Positions 45,959 through 54,612 of a stretch of DNA of 64,000 nucleotides are shown piece after piece. A program made the translations under genes and the position numbers. The stretch comes from Borrelia hispanica CRI (GTDB lineage Bacteria; Spirochaetota; Spirochaetia; Borreliales; Borreliaceae): positions 1 through 64,000 of the forward strand of contig NZ_AYOU01000121.1 of assembly GCF_000500065.1 (NCBI RefSeq). The letters are read 5' to 3'. How positions within the stretch are numbered: the stretch's first letter is position 1; each line of letters starts with the position of its first letter. Below the pieces are notes generated by a model that did not search any database, had not been told where the DNA came from, and saw only the letters and a list, made by a program, of their open reading frames with translations.

Positions 45959-48370
45959 TTATTTTATTATTCTTACGTTTCTAAATTCCGATGCTAAATT
46001 TTTGTATAGAGTATTTATATCACTTGTATATTCTACTTTTATTAAATTTCGAAAAAATTTTTCTTTATGTTTTAGTGATGGATTAATAAAGTGAGTTTTG
46101 ACATTATATTTTGGGATTAATTTATAAATTTCCTTTGCCCTATGTAAATTTTTTGTTGGTTCTATTTCAATATAATATCCATTGGGTTTTTTAAAATCAA
46201 ATTCATTACTTTGGACTTTAAAATTATAGTTATTTAAATGTGTATCTGGATATATTTTAAATTCAGCGTTTTTTATTATGGCGTTTTTATTTGTTGTTTG
46301 TATATCTTGTGTATGGGAGCCTTGTGTTATTTGTTGTGATTTTCTGTTTTTGTATTTTGTTGAATCTTTTTTTACATATTTTGTCAAACCCTCTTTAAGT
46401 TTTAAAATATCATTTTCATTATTTTTCAATCTTTTATCTAATATATTGATTTGATCTTGTTTTTGTTGAATTATATTTTTATTTTCTTTGTATAATTCTT
46501 CATTTTCTTCAATCTTATTTTTTAATGAATTTATTATTTTTTCTATTGAAAGTAAGTTATTTTCAATATTTTTGAAGCTATTGTCATGATCATTTTTGAA
46601 GTTTGTTAATTCTTGGTGAAATGCTAATAGGGTTTCTCCATTATTATTGATTTTACTATCAAGGTCACCTAATAGTTGAGTATGATTATTAAGGGAATCT
46701 TTGTTGTTATTGATTTTACTATCAAGGTCACCTAATAGTTGAGTATGATTATTAAGGGAATCTTTGTTATTATTGATTTTACTATCAAGGTCACCTAATA
46801 GTTGAGTATGATTATTAAGGGAATCTTTGTTATTATTGATTTTACTATCAAGGTCACCTAATAGTTGAGTATGATTATTAAGGGAATCTTTGTTGTTATT
46901 GATTTTACTATCAAGGTCACCTAATAGTTGAGTATGATTATTAAGGGAATCTTTGTTGTTATTGATTTTATTATCAAGGTCACCTAATAGTTGAGTATGA
47001 TTATTAAGGGAATCTTTGTTGTTATTGATTTTACTATCAAGGTCACCTAATAGTTGAGTATGATTATTAAGGGAATCTTTGTTATTATTGATTTTACTAT
47101 CAAGGTCACCTAATAGTTGAGTATGATTATTAAGGGAATCTTTATTGTTATTGATTTTACTATCAAGGTCACCTAATAGTTGAGTATGATTATTAAGGGA
47201 ATCTTTATTGTTATTGATTTTACTATCAAGTTCACCTAGTTTATGAATGTTGTTATTAATGGAATTTTTATTATTATTGATTTTGCTATCAAGTTCACTT
47301 AGTTTATGAATGTTGTTATTAATGGAATCTTTATTATTATTGATTTTGCTATCAAGTTCACCTAGTTTATGAATGTTGTTATTAATGGAATCTTTATTAT
47401 TATTGATTTTGCTATCAAGTTCACCTAGTTTATGAATGTTGTTATTAATGGAATCTTTATTATTATTGATTTTGCTATCAAGTTCACCTAGTTTATGAAT
47501 GTTGTTATTAATGGAATCTTTATTATTATTGATTTTGCTATCAAGTTCACCTAGTTTATGAATGTTGTTATTAATGGAATCTTTATTATTATTGATTTTA
47601 TTATCAAGTTCATTTAGTATAGGATTTTCTGAGTTGAAATATTCTTGTTCTTGAATATATGTATCGTATGTATTTTCTGTGGGTGGGTAATTGTAACTTT
47701 CATTTGGTATATATTCTTTTTGATTGTCTTCATATCTTTGTTCATTGTAATCATTATAATCATTGTTTTTTGCTTGATAAGATCCTTGATAAGGATCATT
47801 TAGTAAATTTTCTTTTGTATTTATTAAATATTTTATTCTTTCAATTTCTTCTTTTAAACTTTTAATTAGCATTGCATATTCTTCATTCTTTCTTTTGATT
47901 GATTCTATATTTGTGTCGTTTAAAAGATTTTCTATGTTTGTTATTTTTTTTTCATAGTTTTTGATTCTAAGTTTTAAGATGTCTATATTTTTTATGAACC
48001 AATCATCATCCATATTGTTTTGTTCGAAATCGGAATCTTTTGTAAAAATGTTATTTCTTATTTGTCTGTTATTTGCTATTTGGATTTGTGATGAATCTTT
48101 GAAATTAAGTTTATTAGGTTTCTTTTTTAATGTGTTTATATCATTTTCTTTTGAAACTTGATTTTGTTTGAAATCAATGGTTTCTTCTTCATTATTTTGA
48201 TTGTTAAAGTCTTCATTTAGATCTTCTCTAGGAATATAAATTTTTGAATGGTTGAACATGTAATCTTTAGTTATGTGTTGTTTTTGTTCTCCGAAAAGTA
48301 ATGTACACGAGATCAACATAAAAATTTTATAGATCATTGAAGCTATTTTTTTATTTTTACCCATAAACAT
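45959..48370 (-). CDS. Exported repeat protein with 21-residue Asn-rich repeats
   Basis: 803 residues. The N-terminus (IYKIFMLISCTLLFG) looks like a signal with a possible lipobox Cys, so it may be lipid anchored. After a coiled-coil region come 15 tandem 21-residue units: six of the form LDSKINNNKDSINNNIHKLGE-like and nine of the LDSKINNNKDSLNNHTQLLGD-like form. More coiled coil follows, then about 75 residues (GYYIEIEPTKNLHRAKEIY ... NVRIIK) that recall a SPOR-like fold, uncertainly. It is probably a periplasmic or surface structural protein. Confidence 0.85.
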   Translation of the reverse strand: MFMGKNKKIASMIYKIFMLISCTLLFGEQKQHITKDYMFNHSKIYIPREDLNEDFNNQNNEEETIDFKQNQVSKENDINTLKKKPNKLNFKDSSQIQIANNRQIRNNIFTKDSDFEQNNMDDDWFIKNIDILKLRIKNYEKKITNIENLLNDTNIESIKRKNEEYAMLIKSLKEEIERIKYLINTKENLLNDPYQGSYQAKNNDYNDYNEQRYEDNQKEYIPNESYNYPPTENTYDTYIQEQEYFNSENPILNELDNKINNNKDSINNNIHKLGELDSKINNNKDSINNNIHKLGELDSKINNNKDSINNNIHKLGELDSKINNNKDSINNNIHKLGELDSKINNNKDSINNNIHKLSELDSKINNNKNSINNNIHKLGELDSKINNNKDSLNNHTQLLGDLDSKINNNKDSLNNHTQLLGDLDSKINNNKDSLNNHTQLLGDLDSKINNNKDSLNNHTQLLGDLDNKINNNKDSLNNHTQLLGDLDSKINNNKDSLNNHTQLLGDLDSKINNNKDSLNNHTQLLGDLDSKINNNKDSLNNHTQLLGDLDSKINNNKDSLNNHTQLLGDLDSKINNNGETLLAFHQELTNFKNDHDNSFKNIENNLLSIEKIINSLKNKIEENEELYKENKNIIQQKQDQINILDKRLKNNENDILKLKEGLTKYVKKDSTKYKNRKSQQITQGSHTQDIQTTNKNAIIKNAEFKIYPDTHLNNYNFKVQSNEFDFKKPNGYYIEIEPTKNLHRAKEIYKLIPKYNVKTHFINPSLKHKEKFFRNLIKVEYTSDINTLYKNLASEFRNVRIIK
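46664..47608 (-). repeat. 63-nt tandem repeats, 15 units in two subtypes
   Basis: There are 945 nt made of fifteen in-frame 63-nt units read on the - strand. Units 1-6 (47608 to 47231) are subtype A, ending in codons for INNNIHKLGE; units 7-15 (47230 to 46664) are subtype B, ending LNNHTQLLGD. A 16th partial copy follows to about 46637. Units of a subtype are nearly identical at DNA level, with mostly single-base differences, while the junction between the two subtypes is sharp. Confidence 0.95.
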
Positions 48371-48674
48371 TAGACCTCATGAATATTATTTGATATTCAT
48401 TTTAATTTTGATATTATCATAGTTTTTTAAATTGATCAAAAGAAAATAAGATTATTTATGTAATAATTATGAATTATTTTCGTAATTATTGTAGTTGTAA
48501 ATTACAATTTAGTATTTAGTCCATATTGAGTTATATGTGAAATAACATAATTGAATTAATTTAATTATCAAGTCATATTTTAATTTACAATAGTAATTTT
48601 ATTGGTATTGTGCCATAATGATACCAATAGAAGAGAAATTATGGATTTTAACTTCTCGTTTTGCTTAATTTTTT
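48371..48674. promoter_or_regulatory. Divergent region between repeat-protein gene (-) and xanthine-dehydrogenase-like operon (+)
   Basis: 304 nt without a gene. TTTACA (48584-48589), 16-nt spacer, TATTGT (48606-48611) is the best + promoter. A 9-bp inverted repeat TATTGGTAT (48600-48608) / ATACCAATA (48621-48629), 12 nt apart, covers its -10 and the expected start. Another short palindrome, TTGTAAATTACAA, is further upstream. There is no clear ribosome site before the ATG at 48675. Confidence 0.5.
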
Positions 48675-50543
48675 ATGAAATTAGAAAATATGGATGAAGT
48701 TTGGGCTTTGCCAGTTTGTTGTAATATTAAAAATTCGATTATTGAAGATTTTAAGGTGTCAGATGAATATAAAAATCAAGTGTTTAATATAAGTTATAAA
48801 GATAATATTATCTTAAAATTTATTGATATCATTGATTATCATGAATTTAATTTAAAACTTTTTGATAATAATATAGCTTTTGAAGGGCAAGTGCCTTTAG
48901 TGTTATATTCTGATAACCTAGATACTTTATTAGAAGCAGAATCAAATGTTATTTTGGAATTAAGACCTATTGAACAAAATGATATTTGTTGTAGTTTGAA
49001 CCTTAAAGAATCAGATGAATTTAAAGTTTATACTTCGCATTATGAATTTTCTGATTATTTCAATTGTTGTAGTGACTTTATTTTAGTGAAAGTATTCTTT
49101 AGTGATGATAATTTAATAATTGATGCTGATCTTGATAATATTGCATTGGTTAAGCAGATTATTAGTGATAGCTTTTGTATTTCTAAAGATAAGATTATTA
49201 TTAATCCTATTAATAATAATTGTGTTAATATTTTATTTCCCATTGTTTTTAATGCTGTTATGCAAGGTATAGTTATTTCTAAAAAACTTGGTCTTAAGGT
49301 TAATGTTATTTATTATAAAAGGCATTTTTTAATAGCAGAATCTTTAAAGTTAAAATTTTCTGTTGTAAATTACTTGTCAACTGAAAATAGGCTTAATAAG
49401 ATTATGTTAGAGCTTAAAATTAATAGACCGTTGAATTTTTTATATAAATTTTATTTTAATTATCTTAATAAGATTTTTAGTAATTTATTTTTTGATGTAT
49501 TAGTACATATTGATCTTATATCTATTAATAGTAATTCTATTTTTTTTTGTGATAGTTATTTTTTATTTGGCATTTCTGCTTATAGTTTTATTTATTCGAA
49601 TTTTTATAGTCTTGCGGCTAGTCTATCACTTGAACCTCTCAATTATTTGCTTGGTTATGTGAAGAGCGAATATAATATCTTTTTTAAGCTTTTTAATGAG
49701 ATGGATTTAAAAAATTCTATTATGCGTAAGTCGTCTTCTATAAGTTTAAATAATGAATATAATATCTTAGATGTGAAGAGAAAAGGCGTAGGATTTGCCT
49801 TTTTAAATTTAGATTCTAATATAGATTTTGCTTTATTAGATATTGGTAATTTAACTATTTCTATGAATTTGTATAAAGATAAATTAGATGTATTTATTCC
49901 TTATAAAATTATAGATATTAATCTGGTGAATTATTTGAAGAATGTTTTAGCCAAAGCTTTTAATTTGTCTTATAGTTGTGTCAACTTTATTGTTGGTGAT
50001 TCTTTTAAAGGTAATATTGGATTTTCTGGGTCCTTGTTAAAGGAGTCTTATCTTATTGAAAGAGCAATTTTAACTATAAAAGAAGAGCTTTCTAGTATAA
50101 TTGATGATGAGGGAAAAAGAGAATATCCAGTTATAGTTAGTAGGGATTTTGTTGTAGATATAGATACAAAATTTTATGTTGCTTGTTCTCTTGAAGTTGA
50201 TGTAATAATACATTCTTTTCATATTATATTTAGTAATGTTAATTTTTTTGTTGAAAATGGTAAATTTGATAAGCTTAGGGTAAATAGCAAACGTGCATTT
50301 TCCATTTTTGGTTTGGCAGTTGATTACGTTTTTGGAAATATTACTTATGATGTTATTGATTCTGTAGGACTTGAGTTTATTGAAGATGGTGAATTTATTT
50401 TTTCTTTTAGGGCATTATTTATTGCATCTGTTTCTGCAATTAAATCATCATTAATTCAAGCTTTTGATTTTGATATATGTAAAACACCTATTGAGCTTAA
50501 AAGTATTTTAGATGATTGGAGTGTAAAAATTGATACTAATTAG
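48675..50543 (+). CDS. Xanthine-dehydrogenase-like large (molybdopterin) subunit, degenerate
   Basis: 622 residues, shorter than the about 750 of the family. Three stretches recall the molybdopterin-binding chain of xanthine dehydrogenase/aldehyde oxidase enzymes: FEGQVPLVLYSDNLDTLLEA (cf. GQP..AVVAET...A..A); KRKGVGFAFLNLDS with the following strand and LAKAFNLSYSCVNFIVGDS; and the end SVGLEFIEDG...ASVSAIKSSLIQAF...TPIELKSIL. Gly-rich cofactor loops such as GGGFGGK are absent. Enzyme activity therefore seems doubtful. It is the first gene of a three-gene operon with 14- and 8-nt overlaps. The assignment is by pattern and by operon context. Confidence 0.65.
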   Translation: MKLENMDEVWALPVCCNIKNSIIEDFKVSDEYKNQVFNISYKDNIILKFIDIIDYHEFNLKLFDNNIAFEGQVPLVLYSDNLDTLLEAESNVILELRPIEQNDICCSLNLKESDEFKVYTSHYEFSDYFNCCSDFILVKVFFSDDNLIIDADLDNIALVKQIISDSFCISKDKIIINPINNNCVNILFPIVFNAVMQGIVISKKLGLKVNVIYYKRHFLIAESLKLKFSVVNYLSTENRLNKIMLELKINRPLNFLYKFYFNYLNKIFSNLFFDVLVHIDLISINSNSIFFCDSYFLFGISAYSFIYSNFYSLAASLSLEPLNYLLGYVKSEYNIFFKLFNEMDLKNSIMRKSSSISLNNEYNILDVKRKGVGFAFLNLDSNIDFALLDIGNLTISMNLYKDKLDVFIPYKIIDINLVNYLKNVLAKAFNLSYSCVNFIVGDSFKGNIGFSGSLLKESYLIERAILTIKEELSSIIDDEGKREYPVIVSRDFVVDIDTKFYVACSLEVDVIIHSFHIIFSNVNFFVENGKFDKLRVNSKRAFSIFGLAVDYVFGNITYDVIDSVGLEFIEDGEFIFSFRALFIASVSAIKSSLIQAFDFDICKTPIELKSILDDWSVKIDTN

Positions 50544-50994
50544 CTTTAATTTGAATGGAGAAAACCTTTCAAAGAGTATTGGACTTTCTTTGAGTACTAA
50601 AGAGCTTTTAATTAGTGTTTTTTATTCAGGTGAGAGAAATTTGATTGAAAGAATGAATAAAAGATTTTCATTAGTTCTTTTGGATTTAAAACCGGTGTAT
50701 TCATCTTTAGTACCAGCTTTTATGTTAAATGGGCGTAGTATTATTACTGTTGAGGGCTTGGAGAATACAACCTTTTATAATACATTAATTAAAGTTTTAT
50801 TGGAGAGTGATTTTGGATTTTGTGACAGTTGTTTTGCATCCAATGTATTATTATTTTATTATTTTTTAAAACGTAAGGTTATAATTAGGACTGATATTTT
50901 AGGATATTATAGTACATTAAAGTGTCATTGTCTTGATGTTAATACCTTTTTAGACCTTTATTTACGGTTGGAAGAATTAGAGAAAAATGAGTAG
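50530..50994 (+). CDS. Xanthine-dehydrogenase-like iron-sulfur subunit, degenerate
   Basis: 154 residues, the size of the [2Fe-2S] subunit of molybdenum hydroxylases. It opens with a ferredoxin-like ISFNLNGE and has SIITVEGLENT (family TiEGL). The N-terminal plant-type cluster cysteines are all gone. Of the second cluster, FGFCDSC replaces QCGFCTPG and KCHC replaces the family CRC, leaving C98, C101, C132 and C134, so one cluster could still bind. TTG start at 50530, with GGAG 8 nt upstream. Confidence 0.72.
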   Translation: MILISFNLNGENLSKSIGLSLSTKELLISVFYSGERNLIERMNKRFSLVLLDLKPVYSSLVPAFMLNGRSIITVEGLENTTFYNTLIKVLLESDFGFCDSCFASNVLLFYYFLKRKVIIRTDILGYYSTLKCHCLDVNTFLDLYLRLEELEKNE

Positions 50995-51847
50995 TGTGAA
51001 GGTGTATTATCCTGAAAATTTTAATGCGCTTGTTAGTTTATTTCAGGAAGGTTCAAAAAATTATATAATTTATAATGAAATTGATTTTCATAAAAATTCT
51101 GAAATTTTTATGAAAAATGACTTTGATAGCTTTTTTATAATAAATAATTTTGAAAAGTTTAATAAGATTTTTCTTAGAAGTAATTTTTTGGAAATAGGTC
51201 CATGTGTTACTTATGATGCGGTTTTGCAATTTGGAGAGAGAAATATTCCACGTTTATTTTATGAGTTTATTTCTATGTTAAACGATAGAATATGTCTAAA
51301 TAGCATTAATATTGCTAATGGCTTTTATTATAAGAACACAATTTTTGATTTATATCCTTTATTGTTAAGTCTTGATGCTCAGATTGAATTTAAGAATATT
51401 TTGACTAAAAAGAACTATACTTATAATGCTTATAGCATTAATAGGGATGATTATATACAAAATCGTCATGCTTTGTTTTTAAGTAAATTAAAATTTCCAA
51501 TTACAAATTTGTGGAATAAGAGTTTTTATAATAGAATATTTGACTATGCTTTTTCATTTAATTTTTTAGATGAGATAAATATTATTTTTATTTGCGTTTT
51601 GTTGAATGTTAAAAGGAATATTATAAGTGATTTTCTGATGAAAATATTTTATAATGACAAGGTTATTACTTTAAGAGATTTTCAAGTTTTACTTTTAAAC
51701 AAAACTTTGCCTTTATCTTTAGTTGAGATTGAAGATTCTCTTAGAATGTTAGATAAGAGTATTCGTGATGTTAAAAATTTTAGTTTGGAAGAGAGAAGTT
51801 TGAAACTTATAAAAAATTTTTATTTTGATATATTGTTTAATTTTTAG
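50987..51847 (+). CDS. Xanthine-dehydrogenase-like FAD subunit, degenerate
   Basis: 286 residues, the normal size of the FAD chain. VKVYYPENFNALVSLFQEG matches the family start; FLEIGPCVTYDAVLQ matches iGa.tt...l; and SINIANGFYYKNTIFDLYPL matches the FAD loop TIGGNI....SD..P, with the Gly-Gly lost; LLSLDAQIEF follows as in the family. The AGGTDL FAD site is YNEIDF here. FAD binding is therefore uncertain. It overlaps the iron-sulfur gene by 8 nt. Together the three genes preserve the whole subunit set. Confidence 0.7.
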   Translation: MSSVKVYYPENFNALVSLFQEGSKNYIIYNEIDFHKNSEIFMKNDFDSFFIINNFEKFNKIFLRSNFLEIGPCVTYDAVLQFGERNIPRLFYEFISMLNDRICLNSINIANGFYYKNTIFDLYPLLLSLDAQIEFKNILTKKNYTYNAYSINRDDYIQNRHALFLSKLKFPITNLWNKSFYNRIFDYAFSFNFLDEINIIFICVLLNVKRNIISDFLMKIFYNDKVITLRDFQVLLLNKTLPLSLVEIEDSLRMLDKSIRDVKNFSLEERSLKLIKNFYFDILFNF

Positions 51848-51920
51848 TCTTAAAAAATTAGCATTATTAAAAATTGTTGGTTTTTGGGGTTAGTTTTAAT
51901 AGAAAGGCAATAGAATTTAA

Positions 51921-51949
51921 TTTATCAATTTGTTTTTATGCATTATAAT
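51921..51949 (+). promoter_or_regulatory. Promoter candidate for ptsH-ptsI-crr
   Basis: TATAAT at 51944-51949 with a weak TTTATC at 51921-51926 (17-nt spacer), about 58 nt before ptsH. The same two hexamers and spacing occur before the phnP-like gene. Confidence 0.45.
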
Positions 51950-52006
51950 ATTTATTTGTTAGTAATTTAATCAAAAAATAATTATTCAAATAAGGGGCTT
52001 AAGCTT

Positions 52007-52267
52007 ATGGTTAAAAAAGAGGCTACAATTAAGGCTGTTAATGGTTTACATGTTAGACCAGCATCAACATTTGTCAAAAAGGCTAAGGAGTATGCTAGTG
52101 ATGTAACTATTGAAGCTGATGGAAAATCTGTTAGCGGCAAAAGTTTGTTTAGATTGCAAACTCTAGAGTTATCTTCTGGTAAGAAGCTTATGGTTTGTGC
52201 TGATGGTGATGATGAGGAGAGAGCTGTTAATGAACTTGTTGAACTTATTGAATCTTTTAAAGAATAA
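52007..52267 (+). CDS. ptsH: Phosphocarrier protein HPr
   Basis: Carries phosphate from EI to sugar-specific EIIA proteins. 86 residues; the active His15 is in GLHVRPAST and the regulatory Ser46 in SGKSLFRLQ. Both residues are intact, so a regulatory phosphorylation site is present although no HPr kinase gene is in the window. AGGGG lies about 8 nt before the ATG. ptsI starts 15 nt after the stop. Confidence 0.97.
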   Translation: MVKKEATIKAVNGLHVRPASTFVKKAKEYASDVTIEADGKSVSGKSLFRLQTLELSSGKKLMVCADGDDEERAVNELVELIESFKE

Positions 52268-52282
52268 GTGTGGAAGGTTAAT

Positions 52283-54004
52283 ATGACTTTATCGGGGAAA
52301 AGAATATCTAAAGGGATAGGTATTGGAGAAGCACTTTTTATCAAGAAAGATTTTGATAAATTAATTGATAAATCAAAAATTACTTCTTCACAAATTGATG
52401 GTGAGATAAAAAAGTTTAATGATGCTAAGTTAAAGGCTATATCTGTGTTAAGAGACCTTACAAAAAAGGTTGTATCTCAGCTTGGAGCTGATAAGGAAGG
52501 CATTTTTGAAGGACAGATGTTAATTATTGAAGATGATGAGCTTTCTGAGTCTGTTATAAATTTTATTAAGAATGAAAATTGTGGTGCTGCTTATGCTGTT
52601 TATCTATCTTTTAAAGAATTGATAGCAAGTGTAGAAAGATATGCAGATGTTTATTTAAAAGAGAGAGCTTCTGATTTTAAAGACATTAGAAATAGACTTA
52701 TTGCAAATATTTTAGATAAGGTAGTTGATCTTGCTGAGGTTAAGAGAGATGTGGTTTTAATTACTGAAGAATTAACACCTTCTGATACGATGCAGGTTGA
52801 TTTAAGTTATGTTAAGGGTTTTGTCACCACGGTTGGTGGTGAAACTTCGCATGCTGCTATTTTAGCAAGAACAATGGGACTTCCAGCTCTTGTGATGTCA
52901 CCTTTAGATATTGATAAAATCAAAGAGGGTGAACAGTTGATAATTGATGGACTCTCTTCAATAATTATTAGTAATCCTTCATCTAGTGAACTTGATAAAT
53001 ATGCTCATAAGATATTAAAACATAATGAACATGAGAAAGAGCTTTTTGAATTGAAAAATCAAGATGCAGTAACAAAAGATGGTATTAAAATATTTCTAAA
53101 GGCTAATATTGGAACTCCAACAGATATTTTTTATGTTAATAAATATGGACTTGATGGTATAGGGCTTTTTAGGACAGAATTTTTATATATGGAGTCTTTA
53201 AAGCCGCCTACAGAAGATGAGCAGTTTGAAGCTTATAAAAGAGTTGTTGAGAATATTGAAAAAAAAGGTGTTGTTACTATTCGTACTCTTGATATTGGAG
53301 GAGATAAAGAAATTCCATATTTTAATTTTCCAAAGGAAGAAAATCCTTTTCTAGGATATCGTGCTCTTAGAATGTATATGGATTATGAAAGTTTGATCCA
53401 AAGTCAATTTAATGCAATTTTTAGAGCTAGCCATTATGGCAAAGTAAGGATTATGGTTCCTATGCTTGCTAGGTATGAGGAGCTTGAAATAATTAATCAT
53501 TTTGTAGATAAAGCCAAAACAAATTTAAAATCTAGGAACTTACCTTTTGATGAAAATTTAGAAGTTGGATGTATGATAGAAGTTCCTTCTGCTGCTTTAT
53601 TAGCATCTGAACTTGCTGATAAATTGGATTTCTTTAGTATTGGTACCAATGATTTAACTCAGTATACTTTGGCTGTAGATAGGGGTAATCAGAAAATATC
53701 AAATTTATATGATAAATATAATCCTGCTGTTTTAAAATTGATCAAGAATGTTTTTGATGCTGGTGATAATGCTGGTATTGATGTTTCTGTTTGTGGTGAA
53801 CTTGGAGGAGATGAAGCTGGAGCTTTAATTCTCATTGGACTTGGATTTAAATCTCTGAGTATGGTTCCTAGTGCTTCTCTTAGGATTAAGTATTTGCTTA
53901 GAAAATATACTATGTCTGATTTGAATGAGTTGGCAATTAAAGTTTTAAATAGCAAATCAGAATCAGAGACTTTAAAATTTTTAGATAAATATATAGGAGA
54001 TTAA
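52283..54004 (+). CDS. ptsI: PEP-protein phosphotransferase (enzyme I)
   Basis: Starts the PTS relay by taking phosphate from PEP. 573 residues from ATG 52283, which has GGAAGG at a good distance; GTG 52268 would lie upstream of that site. The active His190 is in GGETSHAAILART. The C-terminal PEP-binding barrel shows GLFRTEFLYM, RTLDIGGDKEIPYF, MIEVPSAALLA and FSIGTNDLTQYTLAVDRGN. It is the middle gene of ptsH-ptsI-crr. Confidence 0.97.
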   Translation: MTLSGKRISKGIGIGEALFIKKDFDKLIDKSKITSSQIDGEIKKFNDAKLKAISVLRDLTKKVVSQLGADKEGIFEGQMLIIEDDELSESVINFIKNENCGAAYAVYLSFKELIASVERYADVYLKERASDFKDIRNRLIANILDKVVDLAEVKRDVVLITEELTPSDTMQVDLSYVKGFVTTVGGETSHAAILARTMGLPALVMSPLDIDKIKEGEQLIIDGLSSIIISNPSSSELDKYAHKILKHNEHEKELFELKNQDAVTKDGIKIFLKANIGTPTDIFYVNKYGLDGIGLFRTEFLYMESLKPPTEDEQFEAYKRVVENIEKKGVVTIRTLDIGGDKEIPYFNFPKEENPFLGYRALRMYMDYESLIQSQFNAIFRASHYGKVRIMVPMLARYEELEIINHFVDKAKTNLKSRNLPFDENLEVGCMIEVPSAALLASELADKLDFFSIGTNDLTQYTLAVDRGNQKISNLYDKYNPAVLKLIKNVFDAGDNAGIDVSVCGELGGDEAGALILIGLGFKSLSMVPSASLRIKYLLRKYTMSDLNELAIKVLNSKSESETLKFLDKYIGD

Positions 54005-54007
54005 CTT

Positions 54008-54577
54008 ATGGGATTTTTAGGTTTTTTTAAAAAGGTGGCTACTTTAGATTTGATAGCTCCTGTTAGTGGAAAAGTTGTTTCAATTGACAAGGTTCCAGAT
54101 GAGGCTTTTGCTGAAAAAATAGTTGGTGATGGAATTGCAATTATGCCTACTGGAAATGAACTTGTTGCACCTTGTGATGGGAGTATTGGTAAAATTTTTA
54201 AAACTAATCATGCATTTAGTCTTGAAACCAAAGAAGGAATTGAAATTTTTGTGCATTTTGGTATTAATACTCTTAATTTGAATGGTAAGGGATTTACAAG
54301 AGTTGCTGAGGAAGGTATGAGTGTTAAGCAGGGTGATGTTATTATTAGGCTTGATCTTGAGTATTTAAAAGCCCATGCAGAGTCAATAGTTACTCCTGTT
54401 GTTATTGCAAATTCTGATGAAGTTTCAAGCATTGAATATGTGTTTGGCAAGCTTGATGATGGTTCTGAATATTTTGTCTCTTCTACTACTACTTTAAATG
54501 AAGATATTGAGACTAAAATACTTCAAGCTAGTCCTGTTGAAGCGGGAAAAGATATAGTTCTTAGAGTTAAAAAGTAA
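54008..54577 (+). CDS. crr: PTS glucose-type EIIA component
   Basis: Free-standing IIA domain of 189 residues. Motifs are APVSGKVVSIDKVPDEAFAE and the two active-site histidines, H68 in KTNHAF and H83 in IEIFVHFGINTLNLNG. It receives phosphate from HPr and passes it to IICB transporters; by analogy it may also regulate carbon use. It starts 3 nt after ptsI, and a strong hairpin begins at its stop codon. Confidence 0.95.
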   Translation: MGFLGFFKKVATLDLIAPVSGKVVSIDKVPDEAFAEKIVGDGIAIMPTGNELVAPCDGSIGKIFKTNHAFSLETKEGIEIFVHFGINTLNLNGKGFTRVAEEGMSVKQGDVIIRLDLEYLKAHAESIVTPVVIANSDEVSSIEYVFGKLDDGSEYFVSSTTTLNEDIETKILQASPVEAGKDIVLRVKK

Positions 54578-54610
54578 GTTCGCAGACTCATGTGTCTGCG
54601 AACTTACTTT
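54571..54610. terminator. Strong bidirectional terminator between crr and htpG
   Basis: A perfect 17-bp stem (54571-54587 with 54594-54610, core GTTCGCAGAC/GTCTGCGAAC) with loop TCATGT and T-runs on both strands. It includes the crr TAA and ends 3 nt before the htpG stop, so it serves both convergent genes. It is one of the most GC-rich spots in the window. Confidence 0.93.
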
Positions 54611-54612
54611 TA

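Noticed and set aside
46664-47608. CRISPR or satellite DNA
   Set aside because: The 63-nt units are coding, without spacers, and the frame continues on both sides.
47659-48161. Open frames opposite the repeat-protein gene
   Set aside because: Composition is the mirror of the Asn/Lys-rich real gene; no support.
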